From the NCBI GenBank assembly GCA_025210525.1, contig JAOARP010000039.1, positions 62,001-126,000 of the forward strand: a stretch of DNA of 64,000 nucleotides, given 5' to 3'. Positions within the stretch are counted from its first letter, which is position 1; the number at the start of each line of letters is the position of its first letter. The translations under genes were made by a program, and so were the position numbers. The DNA comes from Marinisporobacter sp. Lineage in GTDB: Bacteria > Bacillota > Clostridia > Peptostreptococcales > Thermotaleaceae. The notes below the pieces were generated by a model. The model worked only from the letters and a program-made list of their open reading frames with translations. It searched no databases and was not told where the DNA came from. This document shows, in pieces, positions 1-8,977 of this stretch.

Positions 1-1
1 G

Positions 2-688
2 AAAGGAAGAGCTTTACATGGCATCCATTTTGCCATGGATTATTTAACACAGCAAAACCGCATTAATCAAGGAAAAGAAATTCCTAAAGAAGAACGTATT
101 GATGCTTGTGAAAAAAATGTTGTCATCATCGGTGGTGGCGATACAGGTGCAGATTGCCTTGGTGTAGCAATCCGTCAAGGAGCAAAACAAGTTTATCAAT
201 TAGAATTAATGCCTCAACCACCTGAAAAAAGAACAGAAAAAATGCCATGGCCTGCTTGGCCCATGATTCTACGCACTAACACCTCTCACGAAGAGGGTGG
301 TGAAAGACAATGGAGCATTGCAACAAAATACTTTTCTGGAGAAAATGGCAAGGTTCAAAAAATTCATTGCATCAAATTAAAATGGAGAGAAGACCTTAAG
401 GGCAGTCGAAAAATGGAAGAAATCCCAGGAACAGAATTTACATTAGATGCAGAGCTTGTTCTCTTTGCCATGGGATTCCTTCATCCTGAACAATCTAACC
501 TTCTTGAAAAATTTGGTGTTGAAGTGGATCAAAGAAATAATGTCAAAACAGACGAGCATCATCAAACAAATATTTCAGGAGTATTCGCTTGTGGAGATAT
601 GAGAACTGGTCAATCCCTTGTATGTAAAGCCATTCATGACGGTAGAATAGCAGCAAAAGCTATAGATCAGTACCTAAAAAATCAATAA
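2..688 (+). CDS. gltD: Glutamate synthase small subunit (NADPH), 3' part only
   Basis: The reading frame is open from base 2 and gives 228 residues, so the gene begins before the window. A GGGDTGADC nucleotide-binding loop sits about 50 residues in, followed by the PQPPEKRTEKMPWPAWP segment typical of GltD-type subunits. The end carries FACGDMRTGQSLV and a KAIHDGRIAA helix, the usual FAD/NADPH C-terminal signature. The family passes electrons from NADPH through FAD and Fe-S clusters to the large GltB subunit, which makes glutamate from glutamine and 2-oxoglutarate. A strong hairpin terminator follows, so it is the last gene of its operon. Related BFD-like oxidoreductase subunits are the main alternative. 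Confidence 0.9.
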   Translation, partial: KGRALHGIHFAMDYLTQQNRINQGKEIPKEERIDACEKNVVIIGGGDTGADCLGVAIRQGAKQVYQLELMPQPPEKRTEKMPWPAWPMILRTNTSHEEGGERQWSIATKYFSGENGKVQKIHCIKLKWREDLKGSRKMEEIPGTEFTLDAELVLFAMGFLHPEQSNLLEKFGVEVDQRNNVKTDEHHQTNISGVFACGDMRTGQSLVCKAIHDGRIAAKAIDQYLKNQ

Positions 689-695
689 AAATCAT

Positions 696-731
696 AAACA
701 GAGCTGAGAAACTATTCTTAGCTCTGTTTTA
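696..731 (+). terminator. Rho-independent terminator of gltD
   Basis: Arms at 696-710 and 715-729 pair over 15 bases with one wobble, a 4-base loop and a short T run. It ends only 8 bases after the gltD stop region and abuts the convergent small ORF. Confidence 0.8.
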
Positions 732-887
732 TCCTTCTTCTCTTTGGTACTCTACCACTTTTCTAATCCGATTCCATCGATTAGCAATTCTAAAGGCTAC
801 CTTAGTAGCTTTAGGATTACTTAAATCACATAATTTAAAAAATTGTTTTTCTTGTTTCTTCATTAGTTCCTCTAGATTTATAATCAT
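729..887 (-). CDS. Small uncharacterised 52-residue protein
   Basis: An ATG ORF of 52 codons fills the gap between gltD and the next gene on the minus strand. It is basic and helical in look, starting MIINLEELMKKQ and ending with RKVVEYQREEG. An AAGGGG motif lies 13 bases upstream of the ATG, rather far for a ribosome-binding site. I do not recognise the family. Its use of ordinary codons and lack of any competing frame favour a real gene, but it could be chance; protein-level conservation in relatives would decide. Confidence 0.4.
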   Translation of the reverse strand: MIINLEELMKKQEKQFFKLCDLSNPKATKVAFRIANRWNRIRKVVEYQREEG

Positions 888-1084
888 TGTGCAACTTGCA
901 CCCCTTCATAATCATTTTTATTAGTATGCCCCTACTACCTGTCCAATTTTCCTATTATAGCCATTATTTATTCTATTTATCTTATTCTAGTAAGAACATT
1001 GAATGTTCCTAAAAATATGAAACGATGCTCTTAACAATATAAAAATGTGCTATACTCATAAAGCCTATAAGTACAGCACATCTT

Positions 1085-1978
1085 CTATTCCTTTATATAT
1101 TTAAGAAATCCATTATCCATAATCAATTTAATCCTTCCTGTTTCATTCAAGTATTCAACATAGGACTTTAACATTTTTTCTACTACAGCATATTTATATA
1201 TGCTCTTTACACCAATATTCCAATTTTTAATGACAAATTTCATAATGTCTTCCATTGTCATGGCACCATCTATTACATCATATACACTTTCTGCTATCCC
1301 CTTATAAAAGTCTATATTATCTCCTATTAATTTTGTAATCTCATCATACATTCCCTTATGTGCTACTATATATTTACTAGATTTTAAGTCATACAGCTTT
1401 TCCTTGCTTTCTAAATCTTCTTTTAATATAAAAGCATAGGGCATCTTTGCCCCCTTCATGACTTCATAGCTTATAAGAGCATCAGCCACATAAGCAACAT
1501 CATCAGGAGTAGTAACACATATATGAGCAGGGCTATGTCCTGGCGTATGAAGAATTTCAAATTCAATACCACACATATTTATGCTCTCTTGGTCTTCTAA
1601 AATCATTAGATCCGTTTCAAAAACCATATGTCCAAAATGCTGTTTCACTTCAGACAACGTCTGTTTCCCATAATAAACCTTTAAGTTAATTAGCGAACTG
1701 CAAATAAGTGCTTCATAGGCTGGCATAGCAATCTTACAATTATATTTTTTCTTAAAATATGACACATTCCCTATATGATCTATGTGAATATGACTACATA
1801 TTATCCCAACTACCTTAAATTTATTTTTTTCCAAAAGTGAGTCTATTCCTTCTCTCTCTCCTTGTGCCCAACCTGAATCTAATAGAATAATTTCTTCATC
1901 ATTAACTTTGTAAAATGGTATATATGTCATTCCTGTATCAATACAAAATGTGTTCCCCTTTACTTTTATGATTTTCAT
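1085..1978 (-). CDS. MBL-fold metallo-hydrolase
   Basis: 297 residues. The HxHxDH metal motif appears as HIHIDH near residue 63-68, with HTPGHSPAH further on and an acidic VADAL loop, so the metallo-beta-lactamase two-metal site is complete. The C-terminal third (about 210-297) is a helical extension like the winged-helix tail of many family hydrolases. The substrate cannot be told; the family covers thioesters, lactones, RNA and sulfur carriers. An AGGAGG-like site lies 5 bases before the ATG. It stands alone, downstream of and in line with the hut operon but separated from it by that operon's terminator. Confidence 0.85.
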   Translation of the reverse strand: MKIIKVKGNTFCIDTGMTYIPFYKVNDEEIILLDSGWAQGEREGIDSLLEKNKFKVVGIICSHIHIDHIGNVSYFKKKYNCKIAMPAYEALICSSLINLKVYYGKQTLSEVKQHFGHMVFETDLMILEDQESINMCGIEFEILHTPGHSPAHICVTTPDDVAYVADALISYEVMKGAKMPYAFILKEDLESKEKLYDLKSSKYIVAHKGMYDEITKLIGDNIDFYKGIAESVYDVIDGAMTMEDIMKFVIKNWNIGVKSIYKYAVVEKMLKSYVEYLNETGRIKLIMDNGFLKYIKE

Positions 1979-2040
1979 ATACGTCCTCCAACCTTTTCTA
2001 AAATTCTCAAGTAATTAAAATTATATCACTATAGCTCCAA

Positions 2041-2082
2041 TAAAAAAAGAAAGGCTTGGATCATCTCTCATCCAAGCCTTTC
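2041..2082 (-). terminator. Terminator of the histidine-degradation operon
   Basis: A perfect 12-base stem (2049-2060 with 2071-2082) is followed on the minus strand by six or more T. It lies just after the fchA stop. Confidence 0.9.
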
Positions 2083-2086
2083 ATCC

Positions 2087-2704
2087 TTATAATACAACCT
2101 TTGATAAAATATCCTTCTCTACTTTTTCAACTTGTTCTTCAAGCTCTTTTACCTCTTTTGTTACTTTCTCTACAAAAGCTTCATCTTTAATAGACCCTAA
2201 ATTAATTTTCACATTATACAAAGCAGATAATACTGCTGTTCTTGCCATCATAGCTGCTACAGCACCATCTGTAACAGCATTTTGATTTCCCTTTACAACG
2301 ATTTTTTTGATAATGTTCATGATTTCAAAGGCATCCTTTGCTACCTCAAGTGGAACTAATGCTGCTTTTTTCGTAGCTTCTTGTATTGTTGCTTTTCGTG
2401 CTTCCTTTTCTTCCTCTGTTTCTTTCGGCAATTTAAAAGCTTTCATTACCTCATTGAATGCATCTGAATCTTTATCAATATCCTCTACAAACTTCATTCT
2501 ATATTTTTCTGCTTCTTCTTTAATTGTTTTCATTTCTTCTTCTACTTCTACATATTTTTTCTTACCAATGGTCAAGTTTGAAACCATTTCTGTAAGGGCA
2601 GCTGATATAGCGCCACTAAGAGCTGCAATGCTTCCCCCACCAGGAACAGGTTCATTAGACGCCGTTTTATCTAAAAACTCTTTTATATTCATATTTACTA
2701 ACAT
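2087..2704 (-). CDS. fchA: Cyclodeaminase/methenyl-THF cyclohydrolase family protein
   Basis: 205 residues with the family start FLDKTASNEPVPGGGSIAALSGA-type segment near residue 10-30 and helical repeats after it. This family either deaminates formimino-THF to methenyl-THF (as the second domain of animal FTCD does) or hydrolyses methenyl-THF. Here it is the last gene of the hut operon, 23 bases after hutI, with ftcD upstream, so deamination of 5-formimino-THF made by FtcD is the natural role. AGGAGG lies 7 bases before the ATG. The symbol fchA is the name usual in clostridia. Confidence 0.88.
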   Translation of the reverse strand: MLVNMNIKEFLDKTASNEPVPGGGSIAALSGAISAALTEMVSNLTIGKKKYVEVEEEMKTIKEEAEKYRMKFVEDIDKDSDAFNEVMKAFKLPKETEEEKEARKATIQEATKKAALVPLEVAKDAFEIMNIIKKIVVKGNQNAVTDGAVAAMMARTAVLSALYNVKINLGSIKDEAFVEKVTKEVKELEEQVEKVEKDILSKVVL

Positions 2705-2727
2705 GCTCTTTCCTCCTGTTTTATATT

Positions 2728-3984
2728 TTATTTCTCCCGATCAATTAACAATACTCCATCCTTTATAACCTTCTCAACAGTACTTACCCCTATATGGTAA
2801 GGGATAAACTCATAGGATGGAAATTCTAATATAACTAAATCGCCCTTCTTCCCAACATCAATACTACCTATTTTGTCTGCTCTTCCTACTGCTGCTGCTC
2901 CATTAATAGTAAGGGATGTTATGGCTTCTTCAATGGTCATATTCATATACAATGCAGCTAAAGCAAATACCAACGGAATAGACTCCGTAAAACAGCTTCC
3001 TGGGTTCAAATCTGTTGCTAGTGCTACTGCACAATTTTGATCAATCATGTATCTGCCCCTTGCATACTCTTCCTTTAAGCTAAAGGCTGTACAAGGCAAT
3101 AAGGTTGATACAACACCACTTTCTGCCATAGCTTTAATCCCTTCATCAGATGCTTGAAGCAAATGATCTGCTGATACAGCTCCAAGCTCTGCTGCAAGTT
3201 CACTTCCTCCGAATCTTACAATTTCATCTGCATGAAGCTTTAATTTCATGCCCATTTCCTTCGCACTTGTTAAAAGTTTTCTTGACTGCTCAATAGAAAA
3301 TACATTTTTCTCACAAAAAACATCACAGAACTCTGCTAGATTTCTCTCTACCACCACTGGCAAAACATTTTCAATGATATCATCAATAAATGCATCTTCA
3401 TTTCCCTTATATTCTTTAGGAACTGCATGAGCCCCTAAATAGGTTTTTACAATATCCATAGGATGATTTTTTTCTAATTCTTCCATGACTTCTAGCTGTT
3501 TGATTTCTGTATCAAAATCTAATCCATATCCACTTTTTCCTTCAACAGTTGTAACTCCAAAGGAAAGCATACTGTCTAATCTTTTTTTAGAAAGGTTTAT
3601 AAGCTCTTCTTTTGATGCACCTCTCGTAGCTTCTACTGTGTTGACAATTCCTCCGCCTCTTTTCATGATATCCATATAGCTGTCGCCTCTAAGTCTCCAG
3701 CCAAACTCTTCTGCACGATATCCACCAAATACAAAATGAGTATGAGAATCTACAAATCCTGGTAGAACAGCTTTTCCCTTTGCATCAATTATCATATAAT
3801 TAGATTCATCTATATTCTTTAAAACTTCATCTGTTTTTCCAACAGCTTGTATCATTCCCTCTTTAATGATTACTGCTCCGTTTTCAATCACATGAAGCTC
3901 TGACATTTCTTTTCCATGTTTTGCTTTAAATCCACTACAAGTTACTACTTGAGAAGCATTTTTTATGATCATATTATTTTTCAT
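2728..3984 (-). CDS. hutI: Imidazolonepropionase
   Basis: 418 residues. An amidohydrolase fold with the metal motif HTHFVFGG near residue 80, a later GAHAVP, and a C-terminal barrel strand with ATDLNPG. It hydrolyses 4-imidazolone-5-propionate to N-formimino-glutamate, the third step of histidine breakdown. Three ATG codons stand in a row; GGAG sits only 2 bases from the first, so the third (3984) has the best spacing. Length fits the family. It lies between ftcD and fchA in one operon. Confidence 0.95.
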   Translation of the reverse strand: MKNNMIIKNASQVVTCSGFKAKHGKEMSELHVIENGAVIIKEGMIQAVGKTDEVLKNIDESNYMIIDAKGKAVLPGFVDSHTHFVFGGYRAEEFGWRLRGDSYMDIMKRGGGIVNTVEATRGASKEELINLSKKRLDSMLSFGVTTVEGKSGYGLDFDTEIKQLEVMEELEKNHPMDIVKTYLGAHAVPKEYKGNEDAFIDDIIENVLPVVVERNLAEFCDVFCEKNVFSIEQSRKLLTSAKEMGMKLKLHADEIVRFGGSELAAELGAVSADHLLQASDEGIKAMAESGVVSTLLPCTAFSLKEEYARGRYMIDQNCAVALATDLNPGSCFTESIPLVFALAALYMNMTIEEAITSLTINGAAAVGRADKIGSIDVGKKGDLVILEFPSYEFIPYHIGVSTVEKVIKDGVLLIDREK

Positions 3985-4015
3985 CATCATTACTCCATTC
4001 TATTTCTTCATTTTA

Positions 4016-4057
4016 TAGATTAGAGATTGTGATTATTTACCCACAACCTCTAATCTA
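4016..4057 (-). other. Intercistronic hairpin between ftcD and hutI
   Basis: A 16-base stem (4016-4031 with 4042-4057) with one imperfect pair and a 10-base loop. No T run follows in the direction of transcription, so it is more like an mRNA stability or processing element than a terminator. Confidence 0.5.
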
Positions 4058-4071
4058 TTGATCTTTAATTT

Positions 4072-4977
4072 TTACTCCATTAAATTACTTTCGATCACTT
4101 TATCCATTGAAAAACCGTAAAGTCCTAAATAATAGCTAGCTGTATCCACTAAAGCCTCCATAGGTACAAGCCCTATGATCTCACTTCCTAAAACATTTAC
4201 GCCATATCTTTTTGCTTCCATTTTTACCGTTTCAAATACTCTATACATAGAAGTTTTTGTATAATCTGTTATATTCATTGTTACCTGAGTAATTCCTCTT
4301 TCTTTGATTTCAACTCCACCAGCTTTTATGTATCTAAATCCACCACTTGAATGTCTGATAGCCTTTGAAATTTTGTTAGCAATTTCAATATTTTGTGTAT
4401 CTAAATCAATATTATAGGCAACGAGTGGCATTCTTGCTCCTACTGCTGTAACTCCTGCTGTTGGATGAATTTCTGCTTTTCCAAAATCAGGATGCCACTC
4501 AGGATCTTTTAGCTTTTCTGGCATTCCTTCAAATTGTCCTTTTCGAACCTTTGCAAGATTTTCTCTTTCAGGCTTACTTGCTGCCTTTTCATATAAGAAT
4601 ACTGGTACATCAAATCTTTCGTTCATTTCTTTAGCCATTTCCTTTGCTAATTCTACCGTTTCTGTCATGCTCATGTTTTTAATAGGAATAAAAGGAACTA
4701 CATCTGTTGCTCCCATACGAGAATGCTGTCCTTCATGATTATTTAAGTCAATGACTTCTGTGGCAACTCCTATTGCTTCTAAAACTGCTTCTTTTACAGC
4801 TTGTGGTTCTCCCATTACTGTTACAACTACTCTATTATAGTCCTTATCTGCTTCATAATTTAAAAGCTTTACATTTTCTTTTCCTCTAAGTGGTGATACG
4901 ATTTTTTCGATTTTTTCTAAATCTCTACCTTCACTAAAATTTGGTACACATTCTACTATTTTCTTTATATCTGCCAT
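4072..4977 (-). CDS. ftcD: Glutamate formimidoyltransferase
   Basis: 301 residues, the length of a stand-alone formiminotransferase without the cyclodeaminase domain that is fused in animals. The start has ECVPNFSEGRD, and the middle has HSRMGATDVVPF and HPTAGVTAVGAR, all marks of the family. It moves the formimino group from formiminoglutamate to tetrahydrofolate and releases glutamate. GGGGAG lies 5 bases before the ATG. Stable hairpins flank the gene on both sides within the operon. Confidence 0.95.
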   Translation of the reverse strand: MADIKKIVECVPNFSEGRDLEKIEKIVSPLRGKENVKLLNYEADKDYNRVVVTVMGEPQAVKEAVLEAIGVATEVIDLNNHEGQHSRMGATDVVPFIPIKNMSMTETVELAKEMAKEMNERFDVPVFLYEKAASKPERENLAKVRKGQFEGMPEKLKDPEWHPDFGKAEIHPTAGVTAVGARMPLVAYNIDLDTQNIEIANKISKAIRHSSGGFRYIKAGGVEIKERGITQVTMNITDYTKTSMYRVFETVKMEAKRYGVNVLGSEIIGLVPMEALVDTASYYLGLYGFSMDKVIESNLME

Positions 4978-5008
4978 TTTTGTCTCCCCCTATACTTATC
5001 GTTTTTCA

Positions 5009-5043
5009 TGCCTGTCACTAGGGTTTATTCCTAGCAACAGGCA
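5009..5043 (-). other. Intercistronic hairpin between hutU and ftcD
   Basis: Arms 5009-5022 and 5030-5043 pair with a two-base internal mismatch and a 7-base loop. No T run follows. It sits just upstream of the ftcD ribosome-binding site. Confidence 0.45.
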
Positions 5044-5052
5044 CTTTATTTT

Positions 5053-7089
5053 TTATTGATTTAATTTTTTGAAGGCACCTTCCACTAAACCTTTTACTAA
5101 ATCTTCTTTTGGAATATATGGTAATGTAATATGATCAGTTCCCTTTCTCATTGCATTGTATTCAACGCATGTACTCATAGCATTTTCATTTCTTGCCCAA
5201 GCACGTCTTGCAACTCCGCCCATTACATCCCAAGGCATTGCAGATCTTAATATGTCATCAACCCTCTGGCTACCATCAAGAACCATACCAAATCCACCAT
5301 TGATAGATTTACCAATTCCTACTCCTCCACCATTATGAAGAGCAATAAGACTCATACCTCTTGCAGCATTTCCAGCAAAGCAGTGTGTTGCCATATCTGC
5401 CATGATGTTACTACCATCTTTAATATTAGAAGTTTCTCTAAATGGAGAATCTGTTCCACCTGTATCATGGTGGTCACGACCAAGCATAACTGGACCGATT
5501 TCTCCGTTTCTTACCATTTCATTGAATTTAAGGGCTATATTCATTCTTCCTAATGCATCTTGATAAAGAATTCTTGCTTGTGTTCCTACAACTAATTTAT
5601 TTTTATCAGCATCTCTAATCCATACATAGTTGTCATAATCTTGATATCTTCTGTTTTCATCAATACATTCCATAGCAGCTTGATCTGTTTTTAATAAATC
5701 TTCATGCTCACCGCTAAGGCATACCCATCTAAATGGTCCATAGCCATAATCAAATAATTGTGGTCCTAATATATCCTCTACATAAGATGGCCAAATAAAT
5801 CCATCTTTTTCATCTCTACCATTTTTAGAAATCTCTTTTACACCTGAATCATATACAGCTTTCATAAATGCATTTCCATAATCAAAGAAATATACTCCTC
5901 TACTTACAAGGGTTTTGATTAATTCAAAATGATGATGTAAAGTTTTATCTACTAATTCTCTAAATTGATCTTTATCTTTCCCTAACATTTCTGTACGCTC
6001 TCCAAAGGTAAGTCCTTGTGGACAATATCCTCCATCATATACAGCATGACAAGAAGTTTGATCTGATAATAAATCTATATGAATATTTTCTTTTACTGCA
6101 TATTCTAATAAATCAACAATATTTCCATGGAAAGCTATGGCACAAGGCTCTTCTTTTTCCATATATTCTTTTGCTAGCTCAAATGCTTCCTCTGATGTCT
6201 GTGCAACTTTACTAACCCATCCTTGTTCATGTCTTGTATTTATTCTTGATTGATCCACCTCTGCAATAATTCCTACACCATTAGCAATCTCTACTGCCTT
6301 TCCTTGTGCACCACTCATTCCACCAAGACCAGAAGTAATAAATAATTTCCCTCTTAAATCACTATCTGAGGAAATCCCTAATTTTAATCTTCCTGCATTC
6401 AAGATAGTACTATAAGTTCCATGAACGATTCCCTGTGGACCTATATACATCCATCCTCCAGCTGTCATCTGTCCATAATTAGCTACCCCAAGAGCCGCTG
6501 CACGATGCCAGTTTTCTTGATCGTCAAACATTCCAATCATCAATCCGTTTGTAAGAATCACCCTTGGCGCCTCTGGTTTTGAATGGAATAATCCTACTGG
6601 ATGCCCTGAATGGATCACTAATGTTTGATCTTGTGTTAATTCTTCTAAATATTTTTTGATTAATTGATACTGCATCCAGTTTTGACATACTTGACCTGTT
6701 TCTCCATAAGTAACAAGCTCATAAGGATAAAGCGCAATATCAAAATCTAAGTTATTATCAATCATTACTTGAAATGCTTTTCCTTCAATACATTTTCCTT
6801 TGTATTCATTAATAGACTTTCCTTTTATTTTTCCTTCTGGGCGGAAACGATATCCATAAATTCTTCCTTTTGTTACTAGCTCTTCTAAAAATTCTGGTGC
6901 CAATTTTTCATGTAGATCTTCTGGTATATATCGAAGAGCATTTTTAAGGGCTAATTCTGTCTCTTCCTTTGTCAATGTAAATTCTCTCTTTGGTGCACGT
7001 CTAATCCCTTCAGCAAACTCAGGGTACTCTGGTAATACTGCATCTAATTTAATTTTCATCGCTTCTCTTATATCTCCATTTGTAAACAT
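5053..7089 (-). CDS. hutU: Urocanate hydratase (long form)
   Basis: 678 residues from the ATG at 7089, which has AGGAGG at proper spacing; an upstream in-frame ATG lacks one. It has the NAD-binding urocanase stretch TSGLGGMSGAQGKA and, further on, GYGPFRWVCLSGE, the region around the family's conserved cysteine. It converts urocanate to imidazolonepropionate using tightly bound NAD. It is over 100 residues longer than the classic 550-residue enzymes, matching a long form I recall from clostridia and fusobacteria. It follows fhs by 31 bases and starts the hut-specific part of the operon. Confidence 0.95.
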   Translation of the reverse strand: MFTNGDIREAMKIKLDAVLPEYPEFAEGIRRAPKREFTLTKEETELALKNALRYIPEDLHEKLAPEFLEELVTKGRIYGYRFRPEGKIKGKSINEYKGKCIEGKAFQVMIDNNLDFDIALYPYELVTYGETGQVCQNWMQYQLIKKYLEELTQDQTLVIHSGHPVGLFHSKPEAPRVILTNGLMIGMFDDQENWHRAAALGVANYGQMTAGGWMYIGPQGIVHGTYSTILNAGRLKLGISSDSDLRGKLFITSGLGGMSGAQGKAVEIANGVGIIAEVDQSRINTRHEQGWVSKVAQTSEEAFELAKEYMEKEEPCAIAFHGNIVDLLEYAVKENIHIDLLSDQTSCHAVYDGGYCPQGLTFGERTEMLGKDKDQFRELVDKTLHHHFELIKTLVSRGVYFFDYGNAFMKAVYDSGVKEISKNGRDEKDGFIWPSYVEDILGPQLFDYGYGPFRWVCLSGEHEDLLKTDQAAMECIDENRRYQDYDNYVWIRDADKNKLVVGTQARILYQDALGRMNIALKFNEMVRNGEIGPVMLGRDHHDTGGTDSPFRETSNIKDGSNIMADMATHCFAGNAARGMSLIALHNGGGVGIGKSINGGFGMVLDGSQRVDDILRSAMPWDVMGGVARRAWARNENAMSTCVEYNAMRKGTDHITLPYIPKEDLVKGLVEGAFKKLNQ

Positions 7090-7120
7090 TATTTTTCCTC
7101 CTATCATTCTCTTCAATCTA

Positions 7121-8803
7121 TTAAAATAATCCTACAATCTGACCATTCTCATCAATATCCATCTTATTAGCAGATGGAACCTTAGGAAGTCCTGGCATAG
7201 TCATAATATCTCCTGTTAGACAAACAATGAATCCTGCTCCAGCTGACACCTTCACTTCTCTTACAGTGATTTCAAAATCCTTTGGTGCTCCTAATAAATT
7301 TTTATCATCTGATAGAGAATATTGGGTCTTTGCCATACAGATTGGTAATTTGTCTAATCTCATCTCTTCTAATTTTTTTATTTGCTTCATTGCTTTATTC
7401 GTAAAGTTAACTCCTTTTCCACCATAAATCTCTGTTACAATTTTGTTTACTTTATCCTTTATAGACTCCTCTACATCATAAATATGCTTAAAGTTTGGTG
7501 TTTCATTTTCTGTTATTTCAACAATTTTTTGTGCCATCTCAATACCGCCTTCTCCACCTTTTTCCCAGACTTCATTGAGTGCCACTTCAACGCCTATTTC
7601 TTCACATTTCTTCATGAGTAAATTGATTTCAGCATCTGTATCACTCATAAATTTATTTACAGCTACCAGTACAGGCAAACCGAACTTTTTGATATTTTCT
7701 ACTTGTTTTTCTAGATTGGCAAAACCAACATCCAAGCTTTCAAGATTTTCTTCTCCTAACTCAGTCTTTTTTACTCCTCCATGCATTTTTAAAGCTCTAA
7801 TAGTTGCAACTACAACTACTGCTGCTGGTGTTAATCCTCCATATCTACATTTGATATTTAAGAATTTTTCAGCTCCCAAATCAGCACCAAAACCAGCTTC
7901 AGTAACTAAATATTCACCAAGCTTTAATCCTAATTTTGTTGCCAATATACTATTACATCCATGAGCAATATTTGCAAAAGGTCCACCATGAATCAGTGCT
8001 GGTGTATTCTCTAAAGTCTGAACAATATTTGGCTTTATAGCATCTTTAAACAATAATGCCATAGCTCCGTGAACACCTAATTCTTTAGCAGTTACCGCTT
8101 CTCCATCCATATTGTAAGCAACGATCATTCTTCCAAAGCGTTCCTTCAAGTCCATCAAATCTTCTGCAAGGCACAATACTGCCATAACTTCTGAAGCTAC
8201 CGTAATCATGAATCCATCTTGACGAGTAAATCCATTAGGCTTTCCACCCATACCTACTACAACATTTCGAAGAGCTCGATCATTCATATCTAATACTCTT
8301 TTCCAAACAATTTGTCTAGAATCAATTCGGAGTGCATTTCCTTGATGGATATGATTATCAATGGCTGCTGATAATAAATTGTTTGCAGTAGTGATGGCAT
8401 GCATATCTCCTGTAAAATGAAGGTTGATATCTTCCATAGGCACTACTTGAGCATATCCGCCTCCAGCAGCTCCACCCTTTATTCCAAATACAGGTCCTAA
8501 AGATGGCTCTCTTAGTGCAATAACCGCTCTTTTTCCTATTTTGTTAAGAGCTTGCCCAAGACCTACTCCAGTAGTAGATTTTCCTTCTCCTGCTGACGTT
8601 GGATTGATCGCTGTCACTAAAATAAGCTTTCCATCTGGTTGATCCTTTAAACGATCAAATATATCTAAATTGATTTTCGCCTTATATTTTCCATATAATT
8701 CTAATTCATCCTCTAAAACATCCCACTCTCTTGCAATTTCTGCAATAGGCTTCATATTACTCTGTTGTGCAATTTCTATATCACTTGGAACCTTCGTTGC
8801 CAT
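7121..8803 (-). CDS. fhs: Formate--tetrahydrofolate ligase
   Basis: 560 residues from ATG 8803; a GTG nine bases upstream is also in frame but less well placed. The P-loop [11 protein letters not shown]-like segment (seen as [12 protein letters not shown]) lies near residue 65-75, and [15 protein letters not shown] and the glycine-rich [10 protein letters not shown] end are typical. The enzyme joins formate to THF with ATP, or in fermenters runs backwards to gain ATP from 10-formyl-THF. As the first gene of the hut operon it is probably there to cash in the one-carbon unit from histidine. A methenyl-THF step between FchA and Fhs (FolD) is not in this window. Confidence 0.95.
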   Translation of the reverse strand: MATKVPSDIEIAQQSNMKPIAEIAREWDVLEDELELYGKYKAKINLDIFDRLKDQPDGKLILVTAINPTSAGEGKSTTGVGLGQALNKIGKRAVIALREPSLGPVFGIKGGAAGGGYAQVVPMEDINLHFTGDMHAITTANNLLSAAIDNHIHQGNALRIDSRQIVWKRVLDMNDRALRNVVVGMGGKPNGFTRQDGFMITVASEVMAVLCLAEDLMDLKERFGRMIVAYNMDGEAVTAKELGVHGAMALLFKDAIKPNIVQTLENTPALIHGGPFANIAHGCNSILATKLGLKLGEYLVTEAGFGADLGAEKFLNIKCRYGGLTPAAVVVVATIRALKMHGGVKKTELGEENLESLDVGFANLEKQVENIKKFGLPVLVAVNKFMSDTDAEINLLMKKCEEIGVEVALNEVWEKGGEGGIEMAQKIVEITENETPNFKHIYDVEESIKDKVNKIVTEIYGGKGVNFTNKAMKQIKKLEEMRLDKLPICMAKTQYSLSDDKNLLGAPKDFEITVREVKVSAGAGFIVCLTGDIMTMPGLPKVPSANKMDIDENGQIVGLF

Positions 8804-8903
8804 AATCCCCACCCCTTTTGTTTTTTCTTAATTTTATTTTAAAACTCATGCGTCTATAAAACGTCTCTATTTTGTGATGAATGTAAATTTTCCGATAATT
8901 ATT

Positions 8904-8962
8904 ATAAAAAAAGTTCCCTTCTGATTTGAATTATATTATTAATCCGTATCAGAAAGGAACTT
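8904..8962 (-). terminator. Terminator of the four-module secreted protein gene
   Basis: Arms 8911-8925 and 8948-8962 form a 15-base stem with one wobble and a 22-base loop, followed on the minus strand by seven T. Confidence 0.75.
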
Positions 8963-8977
8963 CTTTTACTTTATTAA

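Noticed and set aside
2307-2768. 153-codon plus-strand ORF over fchA
   Set aside because: It is the mirror of a K/E-rich coding strand; the protein is a low-complexity S/F/I mix without a ribosome-binding site.
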